Assembly: GCA_009720755.1 (NCBI GenBank)
Contig: WNKV01000008.1
Coordinates: 124,001-188,000 of the forward strand
Reading direction: 5' to 3'
Length of the DNA stretch: 64,000 bases
DNA from: Rhodoplanes serenus
GTDB taxonomy: Bacteria > Pseudomonadota > Alphaproteobacteria > Rhizobiales > Xanthobacteraceae
Below are positions 46,437-53,751 of this stretch, one piece after another. The first letter of the stretch is position 1. Each line of letters starts with the position of its first letter. The position numbers and the translations under genes were made by a program. The notes under the pieces were generated by a model. It made no database searches. It was not told the origin of the DNA and saw nothing but the letters and a program-made list of their open reading frames with translations.

Positions 46437-47621
46437 ATGTCGAACGACACCTCCGCCTGGGCGGACCCCACCCCCACCGCCCTGCTGGTGCTGGCCGACG
46501 GCACCGTGATCGAGGGCTTCGGCCTCGGCGCCATCGGGCACGCGGTCGGCGAGGTGTGCTTCAACACCGCCATGACGGGCTACCAGGAGATCCTCACCGA
46601 TCCTTCCTATGCGGGCCAGATCATCACCTTCACGTTCCCCCACATCGGCAATGTGGGGACCAACGAGGAGGACATCGAAACCCTCAACATGGCGGCGACG
46701 CCGGGCGCCTGCGGGGTGATCCTGCATTCGGCGGTGACGTCGCCGTCGAACTACCGGGCCACCCGCCATCTCGACCAGTGGCTGAAGGCCCGCCGGGTGA
46801 TCGGCCTCGGCGGCATCGACACCCGGGCGCTGACCAGCCTGATCCGCACCAAGGGCATGCCCAACGCGGTGATCGCGCATGCGCCGGACGGCCGCTTCGA
46901 TCTCGACGCCCTGAAGCGCGAGGCGGCCGCCTGGCCGGGGCTCGTCGGCATGGATCTGGTGCCGCAGGTCACCTCCGGCCAGCGCTTCACCTGGGACGAG
47001 ACCCCGTGGGAATGGGGCAAGGGCTACGGCCGCCAGGAGAGCCCCGATCTCCATGTCGTCGCCATCGACTACGGCATCAAGCGCAACATCCTGCGGCTGC
47101 TCGCCGGGGTGGGCGCCAGGGTGACGGTGGTGCCGGCGACGACCCCGGCCGACGACATCCTGGCGCTGAAGCCGGACGGCGTGTTCCTCTCCAACGGCCC
47201 CGGCGATCCGGCCGCGACCGGCGCCTATGCGGTGCCGGTGATCCGCGCCGTGGTCGACTCCGGGCTGCCCACCTTCGGCATCTGCCTCGGCCACCAGATG
47301 CTGGGCATCGCGCTCGGCGGCACCACCCGCAAGATGCATCAGGGCCACCACGGCGCCAACCACCCGGTCAAGGACCTGGACACCGGCAAGGTCGAGATCA
47401 CCTCGATGAATCACGGCTTCGCGGTCGACCGCAACAGCCTGCCGGCGAGCGTCCGCGAGACCCATGTGTCGCTGTTCGACGGCTCGAACTGCGGCCTCGC
47501 CCTGACCGACCGCCCGGTGTTCTCGGTGCAGTACCACCCGGAGGCGTCGCCCGGCCCGCGCGACAGCCATTATCTGTTCCAGCGCTTCGCCGGCGCCATG
47601 CGGGACCACAAGCGGGCCTGA
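46437..47621 (+). CDS. carA: Carbamoyl-phosphate synthase small subunit
   Basis: The 394-residue glutaminase subunit gives ammonia to CarB for arginine and pyrimidine synthesis. The N-terminal domain has LVLADGTVIEGFGLGAIG and FNTAMTGYQEILTDPSYAGQIITFTFPHIGNVG. The class I glutamine amidotransferase domain has catalytic Cys283 (GICLGHQ), His367 and Glu369 (QYHPEASPGP), and FLSNGPGDP. The start is ATG 46437; 54 upstream in-frame bases look non-coding. carB is not next to it; a hairpin and unrelated genes follow. Confidence 0.97.
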   Translation: MSNDTSAWADPTPTALLVLADGTVIEGFGLGAIGHAVGEVCFNTAMTGYQEILTDPSYAGQIITFTFPHIGNVGTNEEDIETLNMAATPGACGVILHSAVTSPSNYRATRHLDQWLKARRVIGLGGIDTRALTSLIRTKGMPNAVIAHAPDGRFDLDALKREAAAWPGLVGMDLVPQVTSGQRFTWDETPWEWGKGYGRQESPDLHVVAIDYGIKRNILRLLAGVGARVTVVPATTPADDILALKPDGVFLSNGPGDPAATGAYAVPVIRAVVDSGLPTFGICLGHQMLGIALGGTTRKMHQGHHGANHPVKDLDTGKVEITSMNHGFAVDRNSLPASVRETHVSLFDGSNCGLALTDRPVFSVQYHPEASPGPRDSHYLFQRFAGAMRDHKRA

Positions 47622-47630
47622 GCCGGCCGT

Positions 47631-47666
47631 CGCTCCGTCCTGGACCTGTGGTCCAGGGACGGAGCG
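47631..47666 (+). terminator. Stable hairpin after carA
   Basis: CGCTCCGTCCTGGACC (47631-47646) pairs with GGTCCA-G-GGACGGAGCG (47650-47666) with one bulged G and a TGT loop. It begins 10 bases after the carA stop. No T-run follows, so it is a weak terminator at best but likely protects the carA mRNA end. Confidence 0.55.
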
Positions 47667-47768
47667 AGGCGGAGGCCCCGCATTAAAGGGGCACCGAAAA
47701 ATCGCTCGCAATAGTTGCATCAATCGCAATATTCAATATTCTGTTCGAGCATTCGCCCGACGCCCTCG

Positions 47769-47820
47769 TGCGCAGTCATTGCACATTTTCCTTGACGATG
47801 CGCAACCATTGCACTATATC
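47769..47820 (+). promoter_or_regulatory. Promoter with paired direct repeats for DUF4160/DUF2442 operon
   Basis: TTGACG (47792-47797) and TATATC (47815-47820) are 17 bases apart. A 16-base direct repeat TGCGCA-NN-CATTGCAC occurs at 47769-47784 and 47799-47814. The second copy fills the spacer and the first lies just upstream of the -35. The copies are exactly 30 bases apart, close to three helical turns. This is a good operator arrangement for repression by the helix-turn-helix protein of the operon. Confidence 0.65.
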
Positions 47821-47836
47821 GACTGTTATCGGGTAG

Positions 47837-48082
47837 ATGGCAATGCCGGAGATCGTGCGGCTGAGCCAATGCAGGATCTGCATCTATCCCGGCGACCATC
47901 TGCCTCCGCACTTTCATGTGCGAGGGCCGGGTTGGACTGCGGCGGTTCAGATCGGATCGCTGCGGGTCATGAAGGGAGGAGGTCCGCGGAGTGCCCTGGA
48001 GGAGGCGATCCGGTGGGCCGGTTGCCCGAGCAACAGCTATCGGTTGTCGTACGAGTGGAGACGGCTCAATGAGCGAGACTGA
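47837..48082 (+). CDS. DUF4160 protein
   Basis: The 81-residue protein matches DUF4160: MPEIVRLSQCRICIYPGDHLPPHFHVRGPGWTAAVQIGSLRVMKG, with the family motif PPHFHVR. It is followed by a helix (ALEEAIRWA). Such proteins occur with a DUF2442 partner and are suspected toxin-antitoxin-like or DNA-linked pairs, not proven. Two starts (47837, 47843) are possible. It overlaps the next gene by 14 bases. Confidence 0.85.
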   Translation: MAMPEIVRLSQCRICIYPGDHLPPHFHVRGPGWTAAVQIGSLRVMKGGGPRSALEEAIRWAGCPSNSYRLSYEWRRLNERD

Positions 48083-48569
48083 CATCCTCGACACGGGCGT
48101 TCTCGACACGGGCGTTCCGATGGCCCGGATCGCGGCGGCTCGCGTGGTCGGTCCGTCGCACCTGGAGATCACCTGGGCGGCCGGCAACCGCGGCGGACGC
48201 ACCGAGACGGTCGACGTCGCTCCGCTGATCGGCAGCTACAAGGTCTATCGCCCGCTGCGCAGCGACGCCGCGCTGTTCGCCACCGCGCGGCTGATCGACG
48301 AGGGCGACGCAATCGCATGGGACGGCCCCGACCTGGAGATGTCCGCCGACCTGATCGAGACGATCGCCGAGCAGGAGATGGACAGTGCCGAGTTCGCGCG
48401 GTTTCTCAAGCGCAACAAGCTGACCCAGGAGGCCGCGGCGGCGCTGCTCGGCCGCAGCCGCCGCCAGATCGGCTACTACCTCAACCCCGGGCCGGTGCCG
48501 CGCATCGTCGCGCTGGCCTGCTTCGGCTACGAGGCGCTGGCCGCCAGGCGGCGCTCCGACGCGGCATGA
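48069..48569 (+). CDS. DUF2442 protein with C-terminal helix-turn-helix
   Basis: The 166-residue product starts at ATG 48069 with GGAG upstream. Residues about 18-90 are DUF2442-like (HLEITWAAGNRGGRTETVDVAPLIGSYKVYRPLRSDAALFATARLIDEGDAIAWDGPDLEMSADLIE). Residues about 104-140 form a Cro-like helix-turn-helix (FARFLKRNKLTQEAAAALLGRSRRQIGYYL). So the pair encodes a likely autoregulator. The Asp/Thr-rich N-terminus has a small repeat, ILDTGVLDTGV. The gene end carries a tandem duplication described separately. Confidence 0.85.
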   Translation: MSETDILDTGVLDTGVPMARIAAARVVGPSHLEITWAAGNRGGRTETVDVAPLIGSYKVYRPLRSDAALFATARLIDEGDAIAWDGPDLEMSADLIETIAEQEMDSAEFARFLKRNKLTQEAAAALLGRSRRQIGYYLNPGPVPRIVALACFGYEALAARRRSDAA

Positions 48570-48630
48570 GACCACAGCCGGGCGCTCCGACGCCGCATGA
48601 GACCAGCCCGGCGCTCGGACGTGGCGTGAG
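48551..48630 (+). repeat. Three tandem imperfect repeats over the DUF2442 gene end
   Basis: Units beginning GCGCTCCGACGC-GCATGAG start at 48551, 48582 and 48611, about 30 bases apart. The first includes the last codons and TGA of the gene; the others repeat that sequence after the stop. Slippage or unequal crossing-over is the likely origin. Confidence 0.65.
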
Positions 48631-48766
48631 CGCCCGCCGGCGGCGACATGACGGACAAATGCCCGCAGGCATCCCACCACGGACATCGCCGCCCGCAACA
48701 CTATAGCGTCGTCGATAGTATAACCCGGGCGATCCACCTAGATTCATCGCGACGAGGAGGTGGATC

Positions 48767-49504
48767 ATGGGTGTCGGCTGCTGCGGTCACGAGGCGCGAT
48801 TCGACGGGCTGTCGCCCGACTACCGGCGACGGCTGTGGCTCGTCATCGCCATCAACGCCGCCATGTTCGTGACCGAGATGACGGCCGGCGCGCTCGCCGG
48901 CTCGCAGGCGCTCCAGGCCGACGCGCTCGACTTCCTCGGCGACACCCTCACCTACGGCATCAGCCTGGCGGTGATCGGCGCCGCGCTGCGCACCCGCGCG
49001 CTGGCGGCGCTCGCCAAGGGGCTCAGCCTCGCCGCCATGGGCCTGTGGGTTCTCGGCTCGACCGCCTGGCATGTGGTCGTCGCCGGCGTGCCGCGGGCCG
49101 AGATCATGGGCGGCATCGGGGCGCTGGCGCTCGCCGCCAATGTGGCGAGCGTCATGATCCTCGCCCGCTACAAGGACGGCGACGCCAATGTCCGCTCAGT
49201 CTGGCTGTGCTCGCGCAACGACGCCATCGGCAACGTGGTGGTGATGCTCGCCGCCCTCGGCGTGTGGGGCACCGCGACCGGCTGGCCGGATCTGATCGTC
49301 GCCGGCCTGATGGCGAGCCTGTTCCTGTGGTCGTCGTGGCAGATCGTCGCCCAGGCGGCGGCCGAGCTGCGGGCCACCCGGGCCGGCCCGACAGCCGCGG
49401 GGCACGAGCACGGGGCGCACGAGCCCGCGGCCCATGCGCATAGCGCGACGGGCTGCTGCGGCAGCCCGCCGGCCGACCGGCGCGAATTGGAACATCTCGC
49501 TTAA
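48767..49504 (+). CDS. Cation diffusion facilitator-type transporter
   Basis: The 245-residue protein has six spans, beginning LWLVIAINAAMFVTEMTAGALAGSQALQADALDFLGD. Asp residues in DALDFLGD (TM2) and the ND-x3-N pattern in SRNDAIGN (TM5) form the metal site of the CDF family. Cys-Cys pairs at both ends (GVGCCGH and TGCCGSPP) and a His-rich tail (HEHGAHEPAAHAHS) suggest metal binding. It is smaller than typical CDF proteins and lacks a full cytoplasmic domain. Metal unknown (Zn, Co or Ni are candidates). GAGGAGG precedes the start. A dyad ACTAT-N10-ATAGT lies 48-67 bases upstream at 48700-48719. Confidence 0.88.
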   Translation: MGVGCCGHEARFDGLSPDYRRRLWLVIAINAAMFVTEMTAGALAGSQALQADALDFLGDTLTYGISLAVIGAALRTRALAALAKGLSLAAMGLWVLGSTAWHVVVAGVPRAEIMGGIGALALAANVASVMILARYKDGDANVRSVWLCSRNDAIGNVVVMLAALGVWGTATGWPDLIVAGLMASLFLWSSWQIVAQAAAELRATRAGPTAAGHEHGAHEPAAHAHSATGCCGSPPADRRELEHLA

Positions 49505-49574
49505 GTGCACCTTAAACCGAGGCCCGCACACTCCGGCGAGAAGACCGCCGGCACAGGGCGGCCGAGGTGAAAGC

Positions 49575-50150
49575 ATGCAACGAGACGAGTCTGCCTGGAG
49601 CACCCCCGAGACCTTCCGGTTCGCCGACGACGGGATCATTCCGAACAACCCGGCGCTCTCCCTGGCGGTGTTCCGCGACGCCATCGACCTGAAGGGCTCT
49701 CCCGATCCCGAGCACCTGATCGAGAAGACCTTCAGGCGGCACGGCTGGGTCGGCGTCTGGCGCAACGGCATCTACCCTTACGCGCACTACCATTCCCGCA
49801 TTCACGAGGTGATGAGCATCGCGCGCGGCCGCGCCTGCGTGCGCTTCGGTGGCCCCCACGGGGCCGAGATCGATCTCAAGGCCGGAGACGTGGTGGTGCT
49901 GCCGGCCGGCACCGCCCATCAGAAGGTGCGGGCGACCGCCGATCTGGTGGTGATCGGCGCCTACCCGCCGAGCGGCACCTACGATCTCTGCCGCGGCAGC
50001 CGGGCCGAGCACGCCAAGGCGCTGATGTCGATTCCGGAGGTGCCGCTGCCCTCCACCGATCCGGTGCGCGGCAAGTCCGGCCCGCTGGTGAAGCTGTGGG
50101 CCGCCGAGACCCTGGCGGCTGCCGCGCAGCGGGCCGAGGACGCGGCCTGA
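49575..50150 (+). CDS. Cupin-domain protein
   Basis: The 191-residue protein carries a cupin barrel: HYHSRIHEVMSIARGRACVRFGGPHGAEIDLKAGDVVVLPAGTAHQKV (about 75-120). His residues and the Glu of the first motif can bind a metal. Its N-terminal part SAWSTPETFRFADDGIIPNNPALSL and C-terminal STDPVRGKSGPLVKLW are conserved-looking. It resembles uncharacterised YjlB-type cupins. It is cytosolic and stands alone between the CDF gene and the glycosyltransferase operon. Reaction unknown. Confidence 0.85.
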   Translation: MQRDESAWSTPETFRFADDGIIPNNPALSLAVFRDAIDLKGSPDPEHLIEKTFRRHGWVGVWRNGIYPYAHYHSRIHEVMSIARGRACVRFGGPHGAEIDLKAGDVVVLPAGTAHQKVRATADLVVIGAYPPSGTYDLCRGSRAEHAKALMSIPEVPLPSTDPVRGKSGPLVKLWAAETLAAAAQRAEDAA

Positions 50151-50303
50151 GCCTGTCCCAGCGCGGCGGCTGCGCCCCGCTCCGTTCCCCCCTCCCATTC
50201 CTGTCCGCCCCCTCGACGGCGCCGCCTCCCCGGCGGCGCCGGCTTGATTCTTCGATCCGAGTGTGCCCTGAACGGCGCCGGCGCGGACAGCCAGGAGAAC
50301 CAG

Positions 50304-51344
50304 GTGGCGGTCGGATCGGAACGGCGGACAAGGGAGCAGGGACCACTCCTCTCGATCGTGCTGCCCGCCTTCAACGAGGCCGGCAATGTCGGCCCCATGG
50401 CGGCGCGGCTCGGCGAGATGGCCGGCGCCCTCGGCCGCATCGAGATCGTCTTCGTCGACGACTGCTCGCGCGACGGTACGCTGGCCGAGCTGCGCCGGCT
50501 GGCCGCCGCCGACCCGCGCATCCGCTACGTCTCCTTCACCCGCAATTTCGGCCACCAGTCGGCGCTGCGCGCCGGGCTGCGCCACGCCACCGGCGATGCC
50601 GTGGTGCTGATGGACTGCGACTTCGAGCACCCGCCCGAGCTGATCCCCGAGATGGTGGCGCGCTGGCGCGAGGGCGCCCGCATCGTCGCCGCCCAGCGCG
50701 AGAGCGCGCCTGGTGACGTGTCGCTGTTCAAGCGGCTGACCTCGCGGCTCTACTACCGGGTGCTCGACGCCATCGGCGACGTCCGCATCGAGCCCGGCAG
50801 CGCCGATTTCCTGCTGCTCGACCGCGCCGTGGTCGACACCATCAACGGCTTCGAGCACCACGACCTGTTCCTGCGCGGCCTGGTGCGCTGGCTCGGCTAT
50901 CCGCTGGTGACCGTGCCGTACCGCCAGGGCGTTCGCAGCGAAGGCGAGTCGTCCTACACGCTACGCCGGATGGTCGATCTCGCCGTCACCGGCATCATCG
51001 CCCACAGCGTGCGGCCGCTGCGCATCGCCATCCACCTGGCGCTCGCCTTCGCGCTGATCGGGGTGCTGCTGCTCGTCTACTCCGTCGTCAGCTTCCTGGC
51101 GATCGGCCACACCGTGGCGGGCTGGACGTCGATCATGTCGGCGATCGCCATTCTGGGTGCCGGCCAGTTCCTGGTGCTGGGCATCATCGGCGAGTACATC
51201 GGCCGGGTGCTGCGCGAGACCCGCCGCTGGCCCGCCTTCCTGATCGCCGAGACCGAGGCGTCGCCGCCGGGCGCCGCCGGCGAAACGCTACGCCATCAAG
51301 CACCACGCGAAGAGACGCCGCGCCGGGCGTCGGCCAGCTCATGA
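50304..51344 (+). CDS. Family 2 glycosyltransferase, polyprenyl-phosphate type (GtrB/DPM-like)
   Basis: GTG 50304 is preferred because AGGAGA lies 6 bases upstream; the frame opens at 50244 without support. The 346-residue product has a GT-A fold: LLSIVLPAFNEAGNVG, EIVFVDDCSRDGTL, RNFGHQSALRAGL, and LMDCDFEHPPELIPEM as the DxD site. Two C-terminal spans (IAIHLALAFALIGVLLLVYSVV and IAILGAGQFLVLGIIGEYIG) are typical of GtrB-like enzymes that transfer sugar to undecaprenyl phosphate. It overlaps the next gene by 4 bases. Part of a three-gene surface glycan-modifying operon. Confidence 0.92.
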   Translation: MAVGSERRTREQGPLLSIVLPAFNEAGNVGPMAARLGEMAGALGRIEIVFVDDCSRDGTLAELRRLAAADPRIRYVSFTRNFGHQSALRAGLRHATGDAVVLMDCDFEHPPELIPEMVARWREGARIVAAQRESAPGDVSLFKRLTSRLYYRVLDAIGDVRIEPGSADFLLLDRAVVDTINGFEHHDLFLRGLVRWLGYPLVTVPYRQGVRSEGESSYTLRRMVDLAVTGIIAHSVRPLRIAIHLALAFALIGVLLLVYSVVSFLAIGHTVAGWTSIMSAIAILGAGQFLVLGIIGEYIGRVLRETRRWPAFLIAETEASPPGAAGETLRHQAPREETPRRASASS

Positions 51345-52957
51345 GCGCCCCCGCGATTACCGCCCCGACCTCGGCGGCGCGCCGAGCCATCGGCGCCTTC
51401 CTCGACCATGCCGACGACGGCCGCGCCACGCTGATCCTGCTGGCGCTGTTCGTCGCCGCCTGGACGGCGTTTCAGACCATCTCCTACGCCTCGCTCGATC
51501 TCCATCCCGATCTCGTCGAGGTCTATGCCTGGAGCCGGCATCCGAGCCCTGGCTACTACAAGCACCCACCGCTCGGCGCCTTGATGGCGGCGGCATGGTT
51601 CTCGGTGTTCCCGGTCGCCGACTGGGCGTTTCACCTGCTCGCCATGGTGAATGCCGCGCTCTCGCTGCTGATCGTCGACCGCATCGCGTCCCGCTACGTG
51701 TCCGGCGACAAGCGTGTGCTGGTGCTGCTCCTGCTGCTGATGACGCCGTTCTATCAGTTCCACGGCCAGCGCTTCGCCTCCAATCAGACGCTGCTGCTCA
51801 CCTGGCCGCTGGCAACGTGGTGCTTCCTGCGTGCCTTCGAGACCCGCACGCTCCTGTGGTCAGCGGCAGCCGGCGCCGCCTGCGCGCTCGCCATGCTGGG
51901 CAAGTACTACTCGATCTATCTGGTGGCGAGCCTGCCGGTCGCGGCGCTGTTGCATCCGGCACGCTGGACCTATCTCAAGTCGCCGTCGCCCTGGGTGTCG
52001 ATCGTCGCCGGCCTCGCGGTGCTGGCGCCGCATCTGTGGTGGCTCGTCGACACCGGATTCCAGCCCTTCGGTTACGCCTATGCGGTGCATGGCGGCGCCA
52101 CCCAGGCGGCGATCCTGTGGAAGGCGGCCCTGTATCTGGTCGGCGCCCTCGCCTATGTGGCGGTGCCGATCCTGGTGTGGATCGCCATCGCCCGGCCCGA
52201 CCGGCGCGCCGTCGCCGCAGCGTTGTGGCCGCGCGATCCCGACCGTCGCCTGCTGGTGCACCTCCTGGCGCTGCCGCTGCTGATCCCGGCCGCCACGGCG
52301 CCCTTCGTCGGGGTCGAGCTGACCTCGCTGTGGACCATGCAGGCATGGTTCCTGCTGCCGATCGTGCTGCTCGCGCCGGCCGAGGTGACGGTGCCGCGGT
52401 CGGCCGCCATCGTCGTTACCGCGGCGGTCGCCATCGTGACGCTGGTGATCGTCGCGGCGGCGCCGGCACTCGCCCTGGTGCGCCACTGGCAGGGCAACAA
52501 GGAAGGCCGCGCCTACTACGTCCCGTGCGCCGAGGCGGTCGGGCGCGAGTGGAGCGGCGCTACCGGGCGGCGCCTCTCCGTCGTCATCGGCGACCCCGAC
52601 CTCGGTGCCGCCATGACGTTCTATCATCCCGACCACCCGGACTCGGTGCCGGGCTTCACCCTGACGCCGACGCCGTGGCTCGATCCGGACCGCCTGGTGC
52701 GCGACGGCTATGTCATCGTCTGCCGTCTCGACGATCACTTCTGCTGCGACGCGCTGCGGGCGCATGCCGAGCGCGAGCCCGATGCCCGCGTCGTCGATCT
52801 CACCGTCACCCGCACCTTTTTCGGCGACACCAACCGGCCGGCGCCCTACCGCATCCTGATCGTGCCGCCGCAGTCCGGGCCGCGCAGTGCCGCTCTCTCT
52901 GGATCCGGAGCCGCGCATCCCTGCAACGTGCCCTCTCCGGACAGGACATCGGCATGA
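51341..52957 (+). CDS. Family 39-type membrane glycosyltransferase (ArnT/PMT-like)
   Basis: The 538-residue protein has about ten membrane spans. The first periplasmic loop has SYASLDLHPDLVEVYAWSRHPSPGYYKHPPLGALM, with the acidic residues and YYKHPP motif of PMT_2 enzymes that take sugar from polyprenyl phosphate. GQRFASNQTLLLTWPLATW and LGKYYSIYLVASL follow. The C-terminal periplasmic domain (about 385-520) has cysteines. With the GT2 upstream it would form a flippase-type donor and transfer pair. ATGA overlaps link it to both neighbours. Its acceptor, lipid A or other glycan, is unknown. Confidence 0.92.
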   Translation: MSAPAITAPTSAARRAIGAFLDHADDGRATLILLALFVAAWTAFQTISYASLDLHPDLVEVYAWSRHPSPGYYKHPPLGALMAAAWFSVFPVADWAFHLLAMVNAALSLLIVDRIASRYVSGDKRVLVLLLLLMTPFYQFHGQRFASNQTLLLTWPLATWCFLRAFETRTLLWSAAAGAACALAMLGKYYSIYLVASLPVAALLHPARWTYLKSPSPWVSIVAGLAVLAPHLWWLVDTGFQPFGYAYAVHGGATQAAILWKAALYLVGALAYVAVPILVWIAIARPDRRAVAAALWPRDPDRRLLVHLLALPLLIPAATAPFVGVELTSLWTMQAWFLLPIVLLAPAEVTVPRSAAIVVTAAVAIVTLVIVAAAPALALVRHWQGNKEGRAYYVPCAEAVGREWSGATGRRLSVVIGDPDLGAAMTFYHPDHPDSVPGFTLTPTPWLDPDRLVRDGYVIVCRLDDHFCCDALRAHAEREPDARVVDLTVTRTFFGDTNRPAPYRILIVPPQSGPRSAALSGSGAAHPCNVPSPDRTSA

Positions 52958-53679
52958 CCACCATCCGCGACTGGGTCGGCTTCTGGGACAATCCGCACTC
53001 GATCTACGTCAACGCGCGGCACGCCGACGTGCATTACCGCGACGTCGCCGAAGCGATCGTCCGCCTGCTGCCCGGCCCCGACGCGCGGGTGCTCGACTTC
53101 GGCTGCGGCGAGGCGCTGCATGCCGATCTGGTCGCCGCCGCGGCCCGCACGCTGGTGCTCTCCGACGCCGCGCCGAGCGTGCGCCGGAATCTCGCGACGC
53201 GCTTCGCCGCCGTGCCCAACATCGCGGTGGCGAGCCCGGAGGAGCTGCGCGGCGAGCCCGACGGTTCGTTCGACCTGATCGTCGCCAACTCGGTGGTGCA
53301 GTATCTGTCGCGCGCCGATCTCGACGCGCTGCTCGCCCAATGGCGACGGCTCATGTCGCCGAGCGGCGCGCTGATCGTCGCCGACGTGATCCCGCCCGAC
53401 GTCGGTGCGGTGAGCGACCTCGTCGCGCTGCTGCGCTACGCCGCCGCCAACGGCTTCCTGATCGCTGCCGGCATCGGCGTCGCCCGCACCGCCTTCTCGT
53501 CTTATCGCAAGCTGCGCACCGAGCTGGGCATCGCCAAGTACACCGAGGCGGAGTTTCGCGGCATCCTGGCGGCCGCCGGATTCACGGCCGAGCGTCTGCC
53601 CGCGAACATCGAGCACAATCCGGCCCGCATCAGTTTCCGGGCGAGGCGCACCGATGCGCCGGCACGCGCAGGATCGTGA
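52954..53679 (+). CDS. SAM-dependent class I methyltransferase
   Basis: The 241-residue protein has motif I VLDFGCGEALHADLV (about 46-60), motif II LVLSDAAP, motif post-II DGSFDLIVANSVVQYLSRADLDALL and a WRRLMSPSGALIVADVIPP motif III. This is the Methyltransf_11 type. It ends a GT2-GT39-methyltransferase operon with 4-base overlaps. So O-methylation of the transferred sugar or its lipid carrier is plausible. There is no membrane segment. Substrate unknown. Confidence 0.9.
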   Translation: MTTIRDWVGFWDNPHSIYVNARHADVHYRDVAEAIVRLLPGPDARVLDFGCGEALHADLVAAAARTLVLSDAAPSVRRNLATRFAAVPNIAVASPEELRGEPDGSFDLIVANSVVQYLSRADLDALLAQWRRLMSPSGALIVADVIPPDVGAVSDLVALLRYAAANGFLIAAGIGVARTAFSSYRKLRTELGIAKYTEAEFRGILAAAGFTAERLPANIEHNPARISFRARRTDAPARAGS

Positions 53680-53751
53680 TTTCGCCGGCGGCGGTCCTGC
53701 CGCCATGATCCCGGTGCCCCGAGCTCCGGGGTGCAATGGCGACGGTGACCG

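Noticed and set aside
47622-47836. carB start after carA
   Set aside because: No CarB sequence is seen; a hairpin and a promoter for the DUF4160 gene occupy the gap.
49489-49513. Third EcfG promoter before the cupin gene
   Set aside because: GGAAC is present but the -10 reads CCTT instead of CGTT, and it overlaps the CDF gene end.
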